Shown here piece by piece: positions 34,485 through 43,504 of a stretch of DNA of 64,000 bases; within the stretch, counting starts at the first letter, position 1, and each line of letters begins with the position of its first letter. Made by a program: the position numbers and the translations under genes. The DNA is from Allobosea lathyri (GTDB taxonomy: Bacteria; Pseudomonadota; Alphaproteobacteria; Rhizobiales; Beijerinckiaceae): assembly GCF_900108245.1 (NCBI RefSeq), contig NZ_FNUY01000001.1, forward strand, positions 248,001 through 312,000. The letters are read 5' to 3'. The notes under the pieces were generated by a model, which had not been told where the DNA came from, made no database searches, and worked only from the letters and a program-made list of their open reading frames with translations.

Positions 34485-35006
34485 ATGCCTGCCCTCGTCG
34501 CCATCGTCGGCGCGATCATGTCCGGTGTCGTGTACTGGTTCATTTATGGGAAGGGCATGGAGCAGGTCGATCATTGGCTGAATGATCGCCGCAACACCAA
34601 GCGCCGTCTCGCCGCCAGGGAAGCCGCGGGCCGCGCGCCGCTGAAGGCGATGACCGAAAGCCGGGACGGGGCGGTCGCGCTCATGCTGCTGATTGCCGGC
34701 GAGCGCGGCGAGCCGACCACCGAACAGCTCGACGCGATCAGGGCCGAGATGCGGGACCTGCTCGAATTCGGCGATGATCTCGAAGCGCGCTTGGCCGTGG
34801 CCCGGCACGCGGTCGCCTCCGCGCCCTCGATTCAAGCTGCCATCGACGATCTCAAGGATTTGTTTCGCAGCAACCTGAGCAAAGCCGAGGTCAACGAACT
34901 CTGCATGATGCTGCGCAAGATTGCGGCGCTGCATGGCGGGCCGACCGAGGGCCAGGAACGGATGATCGGCTATGCCGAGCGTCTGTTGCGGGCGCCGCAG
35001 GGCTGA
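34485..35006 (+). CDS. membrane-anchored TerB-like protein
   Basis: 173 residues. One N-terminal membrane segment (ALVAIVGAIMSGVVYWFIYG) is followed by a basic stretch (NDRRNTKRRLAAREAAGR) and an all-helical domain with RDGAVALMLLIAGERGEPT and LSKAEVNELCMMLRKIAALHGGPTEGQERMIGYAERLL. The DGAVALMLLIA...GE-x2-TTEQ pattern resembles the TerB (tellurite-resistance) helical fold. I am fairly sure of the fold type but not of function; no other ter gene is near. Confidence 0.6.
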   Translation: MPALVAIVGAIMSGVVYWFIYGKGMEQVDHWLNDRRNTKRRLAAREAAGRAPLKAMTESRDGAVALMLLIAGERGEPTTEQLDAIRAEMRDLLEFGDDLEARLAVARHAVASAPSIQAAIDDLKDLFRSNLSKAEVNELCMMLRKIAALHGGPTEGQERMIGYAERLLRAPQG

Positions 35007-35036
35007 GCGCCTGGCAACGGTCTTCCAAACGCACTC

Positions 35037-36221
35037 TTATTCAGCCGCCGCCTTGAGCGGCAGGCCTTTCGCGAAGGGCAGCGCCGGCTCGCCCTTGGCG
35101 TCGTCGAATTCCAGCGCGCCGATCTTGTCGGCGCGGCTGGTGACCTTGCCGGCGGAGGTGCGGATGCCCGCGACATCCTCCTGGGCCTGACGGAAATGCT
35201 GGTCCAGTTTTTCGGCCCGGTCTCCCAGGCGCTTGACGTCGGCGAGCAGCTTGCCGACCTCGGTCTGGATCACCTGCGCCTCCTCGCGCATCCGAGCATC
35301 GCGCACCAGCGACTGCATCAGCTGGATCGCCAGCGCCAGCAGCGAGGGCGAGACGATCATCACGCGGGCGCGATGCGCCTTCTGAATGACGTCGTCGAAA
35401 TGCTCGTGCAGATCGGCATAGATCGACTCCGAGGGCACGAAAAGCAGCGCCATGTCCTGCGTCTCGCCGGGCAGGAAATAGCGCTCGGCGATATCCTTGA
35501 TGTGCTGGCCGACATCGCCGCGCACGCGCACGCCGGCAGCCTTGCGCATCTCCTCGCTGCGCGACTCCCGCAGCATGGTGAAGCTTTCCAGCGGGAATTT
35601 CGCGTCGATGACCAGCCCGCGCCCGTCGCCCGGCAGGGTGACGAGGCAGTCGGGCCGGTTGCGGTTGGAGAGCGTCGGCTGGAAGGTGAAGAAGGCGCTG
35701 GGCAACCCGTCGCGGATGATGGCCTCCATCCGGCCCTGGCCATAGGCACCGCGCGCCTGCTTATTGGAGAGAACATCTTTGAGCGTCACCACCTCCGACG
35801 TCAGGTCGGTGAGGTTCTTCTGTGCGCTGTCGATGACGGCGAGCCGCTCCTGCAGCTTGCCGAGGCTCTCATTGGTCTGGCGCACATTCTGCTCCAGCCC
35901 CTGCCCGACCTTATGGCTCAACCCGTCCATACGGTCCGCGACGAGGCGGGCGAGATCGCCCTGCCGGGTCGACAGGATCTCGGCCATGGACTGCATCCGG
36001 CCGGTCAGCTCGGCCTGGAGCCGGTTCATCTCGGCGACCTTGTCGTCCATTTCGCGAGCGCGTTCGGCGGCCATCGCGACCTCGATGGCGCGTCCCCGGC
36101 CACCGCGCCATGACGACACCACGACCAGAACGAGCAGCAGCAGGCTCAGCGCCGCAAAGCCCAAGGCAGCCTCGGCCCAAGTCACGGGCCGCTCGAGAAG
36201 GATGAAGGCAATCTCTTTCAT
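35037..36221 (-). CDS. rmuC: DNA recombination protein RmuC
   Basis: 394 residues. N-terminal membrane helix (about 18-38), a coiled-coil (about 50-150), then the RmuC nuclease-like domain with [12 protein letters not shown] (the Asp and Lys of a PD-(D/E)xK core) near 205 and [16 protein letters not shown]. RmuC limits inversions at short inverted repeats in E. coli, which may be relevant in a genome with so many extragenic palindromes. It is divergent from def. Confidence 0.92.
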   Translation of the reverse strand: MKEIAFILLERPVTWAEAALGFAALSLLLLVLVVVSSWRGGRGRAIEVAMAAERAREMDDKVAEMNRLQAELTGRMQSMAEILSTRQGDLARLVADRMDGLSHKVGQGLEQNVRQTNESLGKLQERLAVIDSAQKNLTDLTSEVVTLKDVLSNKQARGAYGQGRMEAIIRDGLPSAFFTFQPTLSNRNRPDCLVTLPGDGRGLVIDAKFPLESFTMLRESRSEEMRKAAGVRVRGDVGQHIKDIAERYFLPGETQDMALLFVPSESIYADLHEHFDDVIQKAHRARVMIVSPSLLALAIQLMQSLVRDARMREEAQVIQTEVGKLLADVKRLGDRAEKLDQHFRQAQEDVAGIRTSAGKVTSRADKIGALEFDDAKGEPALPFAKGLPLKAAAE

Positions 36222-36335
36222 CGGGGCAGCCTAACCGATTCGCGGGAGAACTTCGAACGAAAGCGGAACGGTTTGACCCGCCGTGCACAAGAGCTTATGT
36301 CGCCGGGACGTCACGAAACCCCCGCGCAGAAACTC

Positions 36336-36944
36336 ATGGCCATTCGTCCCCTCGTCATCCTGCCCGACGCCCAGCTCCGTTTGGTCTCGGCTCCCGTCAC
36401 GGCGATCACGCCCGAGATCAAGGCGCTCGCGGCCGATATGCTCGAGACGATGTACGATGCGCCCGGCATCGGCCTCGCCGCGATCCAGATCGGCGTGCCC
36501 CAACGGGTGGTGACGATCGACCTCGCCAAACGGGCCGAGGATGCGGATGCGGATACGGATGGGGAAGGCGAGGAGGGCGGCGAGGAGCCAAAACGCCCGG
36601 TCGATGAGCCCAGGCCTTCGGTCGATGAACCCAGGAACCCAATGGTCTTCGTCAACCCAGAGGTCGTCTGGTCCTCCGAGGAAACGAGCGTCTACGAGGA
36701 GGGGTGCCTCTCCATTCCCGAATATTACGAGGAGGTCGAACGGCCGGCCTCGGTCAAGGTCCGCTACATGGATCTCGACGGCAAGCAGCAGGAGATCGCC
36801 GCCGACGGCCTGCTGGCGACCTGCCTCCAGCATGAGATCGACCACCTCAACGGCGTACTGTTCATCGATTATCTCTCGCGCCTGAAGCGCGAGCGCGTCA
36901 CCAAGCGCTTCAGCAAGGCGGCCAAGCGCGAGAGCGCGGTTTGA
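36336..36944 (+). CDS. def: peptide deformylase with an acidic insertion
   Basis: 202 residues against a usual ~170. Def removes the N-formyl group from nascent proteins. All three metal motifs are intact: GIGLAAIQ (44-51), EGCLS (122-126) and HEIDH (166-170). Between motifs 1 and 2, residues about 66-102 form a low-complexity acidic insert ([18 protein letters not shown] then a [14 protein letters not shown] repeat) at the loop where relatives have a few residues. Start chosen at the ATG at 36336 where similarity begins. fmt follows 34 bases later; the two enzymes act at opposite ends of the formyl cycle. Confidence 0.95.
   Translation: MAIRPLVILPDAQLRLVSAPVTAITPEIKALAADMLETMYDAPGIGLAAIQIGVPQRVVTIDLAKRAEDADADTDGEGEEGGEEPKRPVDEPRPSVDEPRNPMVFVNPEVVWSSEETSVYEEGCLSIPEYYEEVERPASVKVRYMDLDGKQQEIAADGLLATCLQHEIDHLNGVLFIDYLSRLKRERVTKRFSKAAKRESAV
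36598..36635 (+). repeat. tandem repeat inside def
   Basis: CGGTCGATGARCCCAGG occurs at 36598-36614 and 36619-36635, a 21-base period encoding a seven-residue repeat ([14 protein letters not shown]). Just upstream, GATGCG repeats encode the DADAD run. Confidence 0.85.
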
Positions 36945-36978
36945 GCGCGGCGGGTGCCATCAAGGCGATGTTGAACGC

Positions 36979-37908
36979 ATGAGCTTGCGCGTCATTTTCA
37001 TGGGCACGCCGGATTTCGCCGTGCCGACCCTGACCGAGATCGTCGGCCAGGGTCATGAGGTCGTCAGCTGCTACACTCGCGCTCCGGCGCAGGCCGGGCG
37101 CGGACTCGATCTCAAACCATCCCCCGTGCAGCGCGCGGCCGAGCGTTTCGGCTTTCCGGTGTTCACTCCGACGACATTGAAGACGGCTGAGGCCTCCGAG
37201 ATCATCGCCTCGCATCAGGCCGATGTGGCGGTCGTGGTCGCCTATGGCATGATCCTGCCCCAGGCGATCCTCGATCTGCCGGAACTCGGCTGCCTCAACC
37301 TGCACGCCTCGCTGCTGCCGCGCTGGCGCGGCGCGGCGCCGATCCAGCGCGCGGTCATGGCCGGCGATACCGAGAGCGGCGTCTGCGTCATGAAGATGGA
37401 AGCCGGGCTCGATACTGGCCCGGTCGGCATGGTCGAGACGCTTGCGATCGGCCCCGACATGACCGCCGGCGAGCTGCACGACCAGCTCGCGCCGCTGGGT
37501 GCAGACCTGATGGTGCGCGCGCTTGCCGCGCTCGGGCGCGGGGGCTTGCGCTTCACGCCGCAGACCGAGGAGGGCATGACCTACGCCGCCAAGATCGCCA
37601 ATGCCGAGGCGAAGCTGAACTGGGCGCGCCCGGCGCAGCAGGTGCATGATCTCGTTCGCGGTCTCTCGCCGTTTCCCGGTGCTTTCGCCGAGATCGATCT
37701 CGGCAAGGGGCCGGAGCGCCTGAAGGTGCTGCGCACGGCCCGTGCCGGCGGCGCGGCCGAGCCCGGCACGTTGCTGGACGATGAGGGCACGGTCGCCTGC
37801 GCGGTTGGGGCGGTGAAGCTGCTTCAGGTCCAGCGCGCCGGGCGTGCGCCGATGAGCGGGGCCGAGTTCCTGCGGGGCGCGAGGCTCGGCGCCGGCAGCA
37901 AAATCTGA
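36979..37908 (+). CDS. fmt: methionyl-tRNA formyltransferase
   Basis: 309 residues. Fmt formylates initiator Met-tRNA using 10-formyl-THF. The N-terminal catalytic domain holds [11 protein letters not shown], the catalytic [20 protein letters not shown] stretch (about 106-122) and DTGPV; the C-terminal OB-like domain covers about 205-309. It sits between def and truA; its stop overlaps the truA ATG by one base. Confidence 0.96.
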   Translation: MSLRVIFMGTPDFAVPTLTEIVGQGHEVVSCYTRAPAQAGRGLDLKPSPVQRAAERFGFPVFTPTTLKTAEASEIIASHQADVAVVVAYGMILPQAILDLPELGCLNLHASLLPRWRGAAPIQRAVMAGDTESGVCVMKMEAGLDTGPVGMVETLAIGPDMTAGELHDQLAPLGADLMVRALAALGRGGLRFTPQTEEGMTYAAKIANAEAKLNWARPAQQVHDLVRGLSPFPGAFAEIDLGKGPERLKVLRTARAGGAAEPGTLLDDEGTVACAVGAVKLLQVQRAGRAPMSGAEFLRGARLGAGSKI

Positions 37909-38645
37909 TGCCACGCTACAAGCTCGTCATCGAATATGACGGCACGCCGTTCTCGGGCTGGCAGCGCCAGCTCAACGGCCCGTCCGTCCAGCAGAGCGTC
38001 GAGGAGGCGGTGGAGGCCTTTTGCGGCCATGCGGTCCGCCTGCACTGCGCCGGCCGAACCGATGCCGGCGTCCACGCGACCCATCAGGTCGCTCATGTCG
38101 ATATCGACAAGGATTGGCGCACCGATGTCGTGCGCGATGCCACCAATGCGCGGCTGAAGCACCTTCCGGTCGCGGTGCTCAGCGCCGAGGCCGTTTCAGA
38201 CGCGTTCGATGCGCGCATCTCGGCGCGGCGGCGCTACTACATCTACCGCATCCTCGACCGCCGCAGCCCCCCGGCGCTGGATCGGGACCGGCTCTGGCAT
38301 GTTCCCTTCAAGCTCGACCATGAAGCGATGGACCGGGCCGCGCAGGCGCTCGTCGGCCATCACGATTTCACGGCCTTCCGGGCCGCCGAATGTCAGGCCA
38401 ACGGCCCCATGCGCACGCTCGACCGCTTCGACGCGCGCCGCGAGGGCTCCGAGATCGTGATCTACGCCCATGCCCGCTCCTTCCTGCATCATCAGGTCCG
38501 CTCGATGGTCGGCTGCCTGAAGATGGTCGGCGCCGGGCGCTGGCCCGAGAACAAGGTCGGCAAGGTCCTGGCAGCGCGCGATCGGTCGCAATGCGCCGCG
38601 CTGGCGCCTTCAGCCGGCCTCTATCTCGCTGGCGTGGACTATTGA
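37908..38645 (+). CDS. truA: tRNA pseudouridine(38-40) synthase
   Basis: 245 residues. TruA makes pseudouridine at positions 38-40 of the anticodon arm. The catalytic Asp52 lies in CAGRTDAGVHA, and the FLHHQVRSMVGCL block is in the C-terminal half. Translation is coupled to fmt by a TGATG overlap. Confidence 0.96.
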   Translation: MPRYKLVIEYDGTPFSGWQRQLNGPSVQQSVEEAVEAFCGHAVRLHCAGRTDAGVHATHQVAHVDIDKDWRTDVVRDATNARLKHLPVAVLSAEAVSDAFDARISARRRYYIYRILDRRSPPALDRDRLWHVPFKLDHEAMDRAAQALVGHHDFTAFRAAECQANGPMRTLDRFDARREGSEIVIYAHARSFLHHQVRSMVGCLKMVGAGRWPENKVGKVLAARDRSQCAALAPSAGLYLAGVDY

Positions 38646-38649
38646 GGGC

Positions 38650-39231
38650 TCAGATCAGCCCGAAAATCCGGATCACGCCGTAATCGGCAACCACGCTTGC
38701 CATGATGATCAGCATGGCAATGCCGCTTTCCGCGCCGAAAATCGCACGCGCCACGCAATAGCGCAGGCGCAGCACGATCACCGCGAAGGTCGCAGCCTGC
38801 AGTGTTGCAAGCCCGGGCGGCGACCAGCCGATTGCGAAGACGGCGGCAGGGACCGCCATCAGGCTGGCAGAGACGATGCCGGCCCAGTTCCAGGCGATGA
38901 CGAAGCTCGTGAAACGCGAAGCGTGGGCGAGGCGCGGGATCAGGCCGATAAGCAGGGCGGGAACGGCGAGGATCGCGAGGCACTCGGCCGCGATCACGGC
39001 TGCGACCAGAGGTGGCGATCCAAAAAGTCCGGCTGAATTCGGCAACCCGGCCAGCACGCGAACCGCCGCCAGCATCGCGATCGTGGCCGGCAGCATCAGC
39101 GCGAAGGCAGCAAATGAGCGCCAGAAGCCGTCGCGGCTCAGATCGAGTTCCGGCAGCGCCTCGGCCCCTCGCGTCATCAGGCGCCAGGACCCCCGCAGGG
39201 AGCGTGCGACATCGTCGGCGGCAAGCCCCAT
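38650..39231 (-). CDS. membrane hypothetical protein
   Basis: 193 residues with about five hydrophobic helices. A conserved-looking cytoplasmic N-terminus (AADDVARSLRGSWRLMTRG) precedes them. I recall similar proteins next to dapE and truA in rhizobia, annotated as transporters or hypothetical; no transport motif is visible. It is convergent with truA (4 bases apart). Confidence 0.7.
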   Translation of the reverse strand: MGLAADDVARSLRGSWRLMTRGAEALPELDLSRDGFWRSFAAFALMLPATIAMLAAVRVLAGLPNSAGLFGSPPLVAAVIAAECLAILAVPALLIGLIPRLAHASRFTSFVIAWNWAGIVSASLMAVPAAVFAIGWSPPGLATLQAATFAVIVLRLRYCVARAIFGAESGIAMLIIMASVVADYGVIRIFGLI

Positions 39232-39300
39232 GACCGGGCCTCCATCTATCCGTTCTTAGACTTTCGTCTAACAGAGATAATGGCGGCTTGTTCCGCGAAA

Positions 39301-40518
39301 TCAAGCTTTATGTTGCGCTGCGAAATAGGTCCCGAGCAAACGACGCGTGATCCGCTCGAGCGTGACGAGGTCCGCCACCGCCACGCATTCGTCGACCTGA
39401 TGCATGGTCTGGCCGACGACACCGTATTCCACCACCGGGCAGTAGTTCTTGATGAAGCGGGCGTCCGAGGTGCCGCCCGTAGTCGAAAGCGCGGGCCGCT
39501 TGCCGGTCTCGGCCTCGACCGCGTCCGCGACGAGGTTCACGAAGGGGCCGGGCTCGGTCATGAAGGCGACCGCATTGGTCGGCTGGACAACCAGCTCGTA
39601 GCGAATGCTGTTTCCGGCGGCGTCGCGCAGGCGCCGCTCGATTTCGGCGGCGAGCGTCTCCGGCGTCCAGACATCGTTGAAGCGGATGTTGAAGACGGCC
39701 CTGGCCTGTGCCGGCACGACATTCGACGCGGGGTTGCCGACATCCAGTGTCGTCACTTCGAGATTGCTCGGGTCGAAATGCCGGGTGCCCTGGTCGAGGG
39801 GCGTCGCCTCGAGCGCGGCGAGCAGGCGGACCATGCCGCGGATCGGATTATCGGCGAGGTCAGGATATCCGACATGCCCCTGCTTGCCGTTGACTGTGAG
39901 CTTTCCCGTCAGCGAGCCGCGCCGGCCGATCTTGATCATGTCGCTCATGCTGGCCGGGTTGGTCGGTTCGCCCAGCAGGCAGTGATCGAAGCGTTCGCCG
40001 CGCTGATGCGCCCAATCCAGCAGCTTGACCGTGCCGTTGACGGCGGGGCCTTCCTCGTCCCCGGTGATCAGAAACGCGATCGAGCCGGAAGAGTCGGGAT
40101 TCTCGCGCCGGAAGCGCAGGCTCGCCGCCATCATCGCCGCAAGCCCGCCCTTCATGTCGCAGGCGCCGCGGCCATGCAGAATGCCGTTCTCGACCGAGCC
40201 GGCGAAGGGATCGCGCGTCCAGGCGGCTTCATCTCCGACCGGCACGACGTCGGTATGACCCGCGATTACCAGGACCGGGCCTTCGGTTCCGAGCCGGGCG
40301 TAAAGATTCTCGACATCGGGCATGCCGGGCGCGCTGAAGACGGGCCGATGCACGGTGTAGCCCTCGGCCGACAGCACGGCGTCGAGCAGCGCCAGTGCGC
40401 CGCCCTCATGGGGCGTCACGGAGGGGCAGCGCACGAGCGCCTGTGTCAGGGCGACGGGGTCGGCGGGATCGAAAACGGCCGGACCGAAATCGGAGAGGGG
40501 GCGTTGGGTCGTGTCCAT
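39301..40518 (-). CDS. dapE: succinyl-diaminopimelate desuccinylase
   Basis: 405 residues. DapE, an M20-family dizinc hydrolase, releases succinate from N-succinyl-LL-DAP in mDAP/lysine synthesis. Metal motifs: AGHTDVVPVGD, then ARGACDMKGG with the bridging Asp, GDEEGPA with the catalytic and metal Glu pair, and GTSDARFI. The protein is about 20 residues longer than E. coli DapE at the N-terminus. The start overlaps the DUF805 gene by 73 bases in a different frame. dapB of the same pathway is at 25.2 kb. Confidence 0.95.
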   Translation of the reverse strand: MDTTQRPLSDFGPAVFDPADPVALTQALVRCPSVTPHEGGALALLDAVLSAEGYTVHRPVFSAPGMPDVENLYARLGTEGPVLVIAGHTDVVPVGDEAAWTRDPFAGSVENGILHGRGACDMKGGLAAMMAASLRFRRENPDSSGSIAFLITGDEEGPAVNGTVKLLDWAHQRGERFDHCLLGEPTNPASMSDMIKIGRRGSLTGKLTVNGKQGHVGYPDLADNPIRGMVRLLAALEATPLDQGTRHFDPSNLEVTTLDVGNPASNVVPAQARAVFNIRFNDVWTPETLAAEIERRLRDAAGNSIRYELVVQPTNAVAFMTEPGPFVNLVADAVEAETGKRPALSTTGGTSDARFIKNYCPVVEYGVVGQTMHQVDECVAVADLVTLERITRRLLGTYFAAQHKA

Positions 40519-40940
40519 GCTCCCGCTTTAGCACCGGCTTCAGCTGCCGCAACCCGATCCTTGTCGTGCAGGGATGGCAGCAGGCCCAGATCGACCAGCG
40601 CGATCAGCCAGGCGACCAGCGAGATGGTGTGAAGCGAAGGCCCCCAGAAGAACGGCAGGAACGGCCGCAAATGCCCTGGCAGTACGATGGCGCAGATCAG
40701 CAGGATGCCGAAAAGCGCGGTGCTGCCGCGATCATTGGCCCGCTTGGCGGCAAGGGCCGCCCAGGGAAACAGCGCAAAGGCATTGGCGAAGGCGAGGACG
40801 TGACTGGCATTCCGGCCGAAAAGGACGGGCGCGCCCTGCTGGATTGCGAGCAGGAGGACGGCCACCAGCGCGCTGCCCAGCCAGAACCGGGCGAGGCCGA
40901 TACGTCCGTCGAAATCGGTGAGCAGGCGAAAGAGGGACAT
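40446..40940 (-). CDS. DUF805 membrane protein
   Basis: 164 residues. DUF805 proteins are small four-helix membrane proteins of unknown function. Here the family start FDGRIGLARFWLGS and the middle AKRANDRGSTALFG (usual form KRLHDRG) are visible. The four helices end near residue 125; the last ~40 residues (Ala/Pro/Ser-rich) are outside the domain and overlap the beginning of dapE by 73 bases. It is probably transcribed with dapE. Confidence 0.82.
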   Translation of the reverse strand: MSLFRLLTDFDGRIGLARFWLGSALVAVLLLAIQQGAPVLFGRNASHVLAFANAFALFPWAALAAKRANDRGSTALFGILLICAIVLPGHLRPFLPFFWGPSLHTISLVAWLIALVDLGLLPSLHDKDRVAAAEAGAKAGAWTRPNAPSPISVRPFSIPPTPSP

Positions 40941-41178
40941 GGATCAGGCTCCGATGTCCCTTTCATATCCGGCATCTTCGGAGTCGCGAAGCTTATGGTG
41001 AATAAAAGGTTAACGCGGCAGCTCGATATGAAAACTTGATAAAAAGGCTTGAAGAGTGCCTTGCGCACCGCTAGCTGCGACGCGGGTGTCGGCATTGCGC
41101 AGGCGAGCCAGCGGGTTGGGCCGGGTCGGACCGCATCCGGTTTCAGACGGCGCGATGCGCCCGAGCGAGGTTTTCAGC

Positions 41179-41793
41179 ATGACGATCCGTTTCCATCGCG
41201 GCGATCTGCCGGACGGCTATGACGCCGGCTCCAGCGTTGCGATCGACACCGAGACGCTTGGCCTCAATCCGCATCGCGACCGGCTCTGCGTCGTCCAGCT
41301 CTCGCGCGGCGACGGCACGGCTGATGTCGTGCAGATCCTCAAGGGCGGCGCCCGGCCGGAAAACCTGATCCGCCTGCTGACCGATCCCGCAGTCCTCAAG
41401 CTGTTCCATTTCGCGCGTTTCGATGTCGCGGTGCTCCGCCATGCCTTCGGCGTGGTGACGGGCCCGGTCTACTGCACCAAGATCGCCTCCAAGCTCACCC
41501 GTACCTACACCGATCGGCACGGCCTGAAGGATCTGGTCCGGGAGCTGCTCGGCGTCGAACTGTCGAAGCAGCAGCAATCCTCGGATTGGGGCGCCGAGAC
41601 GTTGAGCGAGGCGCAACTCACCTACGCAGCCTCCGACGTTCTGCATCTGCACGCGCTGCATGCGCGCCTTGAAGCCATGCTGGCGCGGGAAGGCCGGACG
41701 CATCTCGCCAAGGCCTGTTTCGACTTCCTGCCGTTCCGTGCCGAGCTTGATCTGGCCGGTTGGGCGGAGAACGATATTTTTGCGCATACTTGA
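41179..41793 (+). CDS. rnd: RNase D-like 3'-5' exonuclease
   Basis: 204 residues. DEDDy-type exonuclease core: VAIDTETLGL (Asp, Glu), FHFARFDVAVL (Asp) and YAASDVLHLHAL (Tyr and Asp). It is half the length of E. coli RNase D and has no HRDC domains, as is usual for alphaproteobacterial short forms acting in tRNA/RNA trimming. The frame is open upstream, but the conserved part starts at the ATG at 41179. Confidence 0.9.
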   Translation: MTIRFHRGDLPDGYDAGSSVAIDTETLGLNPHRDRLCVVQLSRGDGTADVVQILKGGARPENLIRLLTDPAVLKLFHFARFDVAVLRHAFGVVTGPVYCTKIASKLTRTYTDRHGLKDLVRELLGVELSKQQQSSDWGAETLSEAQLTYAASDVLHLHALHARLEAMLAREGRTHLAKACFDFLPFRAELDLAGWAENDIFAHT

Positions 41794-41905
41794 CAAATTC
41801 TAAGGCTTCTTACGTCAGTCTCGACACAGACGAACAGCGCGGGGGCGCGTTGCGGTTCGTCCCGGCGACACGAAAAAGCCGTTAGCAACTGCCATTGCGC
41901 GGGGC

Positions 41906-42694
41906 ATGACTGTGGCAATGACTTCGAACGAGTGGACCGCCCCCCCGTCCCGACGCCTGGCGCGCCGGGACGCAGCCTTTGGCGCGGCCCGGCGACACAC
42001 CACGCTCGTGCGCTTTTTGCGGCGCGCTATACCGGTTGGCGCGGTCGTTGCGGTGCTGGCTCTGATCGTGGCGCCGTTCCTCAACCCCTTGCATGGCGTC
42101 GCCAGCCTTTCGCTCGGCGCGGTCGGCATTTCCGGCGGCAAGGTCAAGATGGAAACGCCGCGTCTGTCGGGCTACCGGAAGGACAACCGGCCTTACGAAG
42201 TCACGGCCGTGGCGGCCTTGCAGGAAATCCGCAATCCGACCCAGGTCGAGTTGCAGACCCTGACGGCGCGGCTGCTGATGGAGCGCGAGGGCTGGGTCAC
42301 CGTGAACTCGAAAACCGGCCTGTTCGATACGCAGAAGGAAAAGCTGCGCCTGATCGACGATGTGCGCGTGCGCACCGAAGGCGGCTACGACATCCGGATG
42401 CGGACCGCCGACGTCGATTTCAAGGGTGGCACGGTGGTGTCCAAGGAGCCGGTCAAGGTCATCCTGGGCACGACGACCGTCGATGCCGATTCGCTCGACG
42501 TGAAGGATAATGGCGCGCTGATCGTCTTCGAGGGCCGCGTTCGCGCCTTCATCAAGGATGCGCCCGCCAATACGATTGCCGGTCCCGAGCGTGAGGGCAG
42601 CAAACCTCAGCTGGAACTGCTAACATCCGAACGGGTTCAGTCTTCGGGCGATGCTTCGCCTGCGGACGGTGACGCGACCGAGAAGAGACAGTGA
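41906..42694 (+). CDS. lptC: LPS export protein LptC
   Basis: 262 residues. Single membrane anchor (about 44-63), then a periplasmic jellyroll: VKMETPRLSGYRKDNRPYEVTA and DDVRVRTEGGYDIRMRTADVDFKGG. LptC passes lipopolysaccharide from LptBFG to LptA. It is longer than E. coli LptC (191 residues), as in other Hyphomicrobiales, with a Ser/Asp-rich tail. Its stop is one base from the lptA ATG; the three lpt genes are in order. Confidence 0.93.
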   Translation: MTVAMTSNEWTAPPSRRLARRDAAFGAARRHTTLVRFLRRAIPVGAVVAVLALIVAPFLNPLHGVASLSLGAVGISGGKVKMETPRLSGYRKDNRPYEVTAVAALQEIRNPTQVELQTLTARLLMEREGWVTVNSKTGLFDTQKEKLRLIDDVRVRTEGGYDIRMRTADVDFKGGTVVSKEPVKVILGTTTVDADSLDVKDNGALIVFEGRVRAFIKDAPANTIAGPEREGSKPQLELLTSERVQSSGDASPADGDATEKRQ

Positions 42695-42695
42695 C

Positions 42696-43436
42696 ATGCA
42701 AGCAATCGTTCAGACGCTCCGTATTCACCGCGGTTTTCTTGAGTTGGCCCGGCCTGCGGCGTTTGCCCTGACCGTCGGCTTCGTCGCCGGCCTCTGCGTG
42801 CCGCAGGACGCTTTCGCGCAAGGGCGCGGGCGCGCCGGTGCCAGTTCGCCACTGGGCGGCCTCGGCGGCGACAGCAAGGAGCCGATCAAGATCGACGCCG
42901 ACAAGCTCGACGTTCTCGACAAGGAGAACAAGGCGGTCTTCACCGGCAATGTCGTTGCCGTGCAGGGCGAGACGACCGTGCGCTGCACGGTCATGACCGT
43001 TCTCTACGAGGGGCGCGGCGGAGCACCGGGCGGAGCCGGCGCGGCTCGCGCCGCTCCAGCTGCCGCACCTGCTACCCCCGCCAATGGCGCAGCGGCCGCG
43101 CCGGGTCAGTCCAACGACAGCAGCATCAAACAGATCCTGTGCAAGGGGCCTGTGACTGTGGTCTCCAAGACCCAGGCGGCGACCTCCGACAATGCGGTCT
43201 TCGACCGGGCGGCCAACACCGTCATTATGACCGGCAATGTCGCCCTGAATGACGGGCCCAACATCACGCGCGGCGAGAAGCTGACCTACAACACGGTGAC
43301 TGGCATCGCCAATGTCGAGACCTCGAAGGGCGGGCGCGTACAGGGCTTCTTCGTGCCGAATTCGGGCGAGGCCGGCAAGGCGGGACCGGGCGCGAAACCT
43401 GCTCCCGGGGCCAAGCCGGCAGCGCCGTCCAACTGA
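42696..43436 (+). CDS. lptA: LPS transport protein LptA
   Basis: 246 residues. Signal-like segment (about 19-41) and an OstA/LptA jellyroll: IKIDADKLDVLDKENKAVFTGNV, then a break, then ATSDNAVFDRAANTVIMTGNVAL. LptA forms the periplasmic bridge for LPS. Between the halves (about 111-148) is an Ala/Pro/Gly-rich insert (GGAPGGAGAARAAPAAAPAT) that would bulge from the bridge, and the C-terminus is also Pro/Ala-rich. The start at 42696 gives one-base spacing from lptC. Confidence 0.92.
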   Translation: MQAIVQTLRIHRGFLELARPAAFALTVGFVAGLCVPQDAFAQGRGRAGASSPLGGLGGDSKEPIKIDADKLDVLDKENKAVFTGNVVAVQGETTVRCTVMTVLYEGRGGAPGGAGAARAAPAAAPATPANGAAAAPGQSNDSSIKQILCKGPVTVVSKTQAATSDNAVFDRAANTVIMTGNVALNDGPNITRGEKLTYNTVTGIANVETSKGGRVQGFFVPNSGEAGKAGPGAKPAPGAKPAAPSN

Positions 43437-43504
43437 CCAGCCGGCAATCTCGGCTGGCATCGCCCCTTCAATCCACTTTTCCTGATCAGGCGCAGCGCTT
43501 CGCA

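Noticed and set aside
39280..40632. 450-codon open frame antisense to dapE
   Set aside because: It is the complement of a clear M20 metallohydrolase, with no independent evidence.
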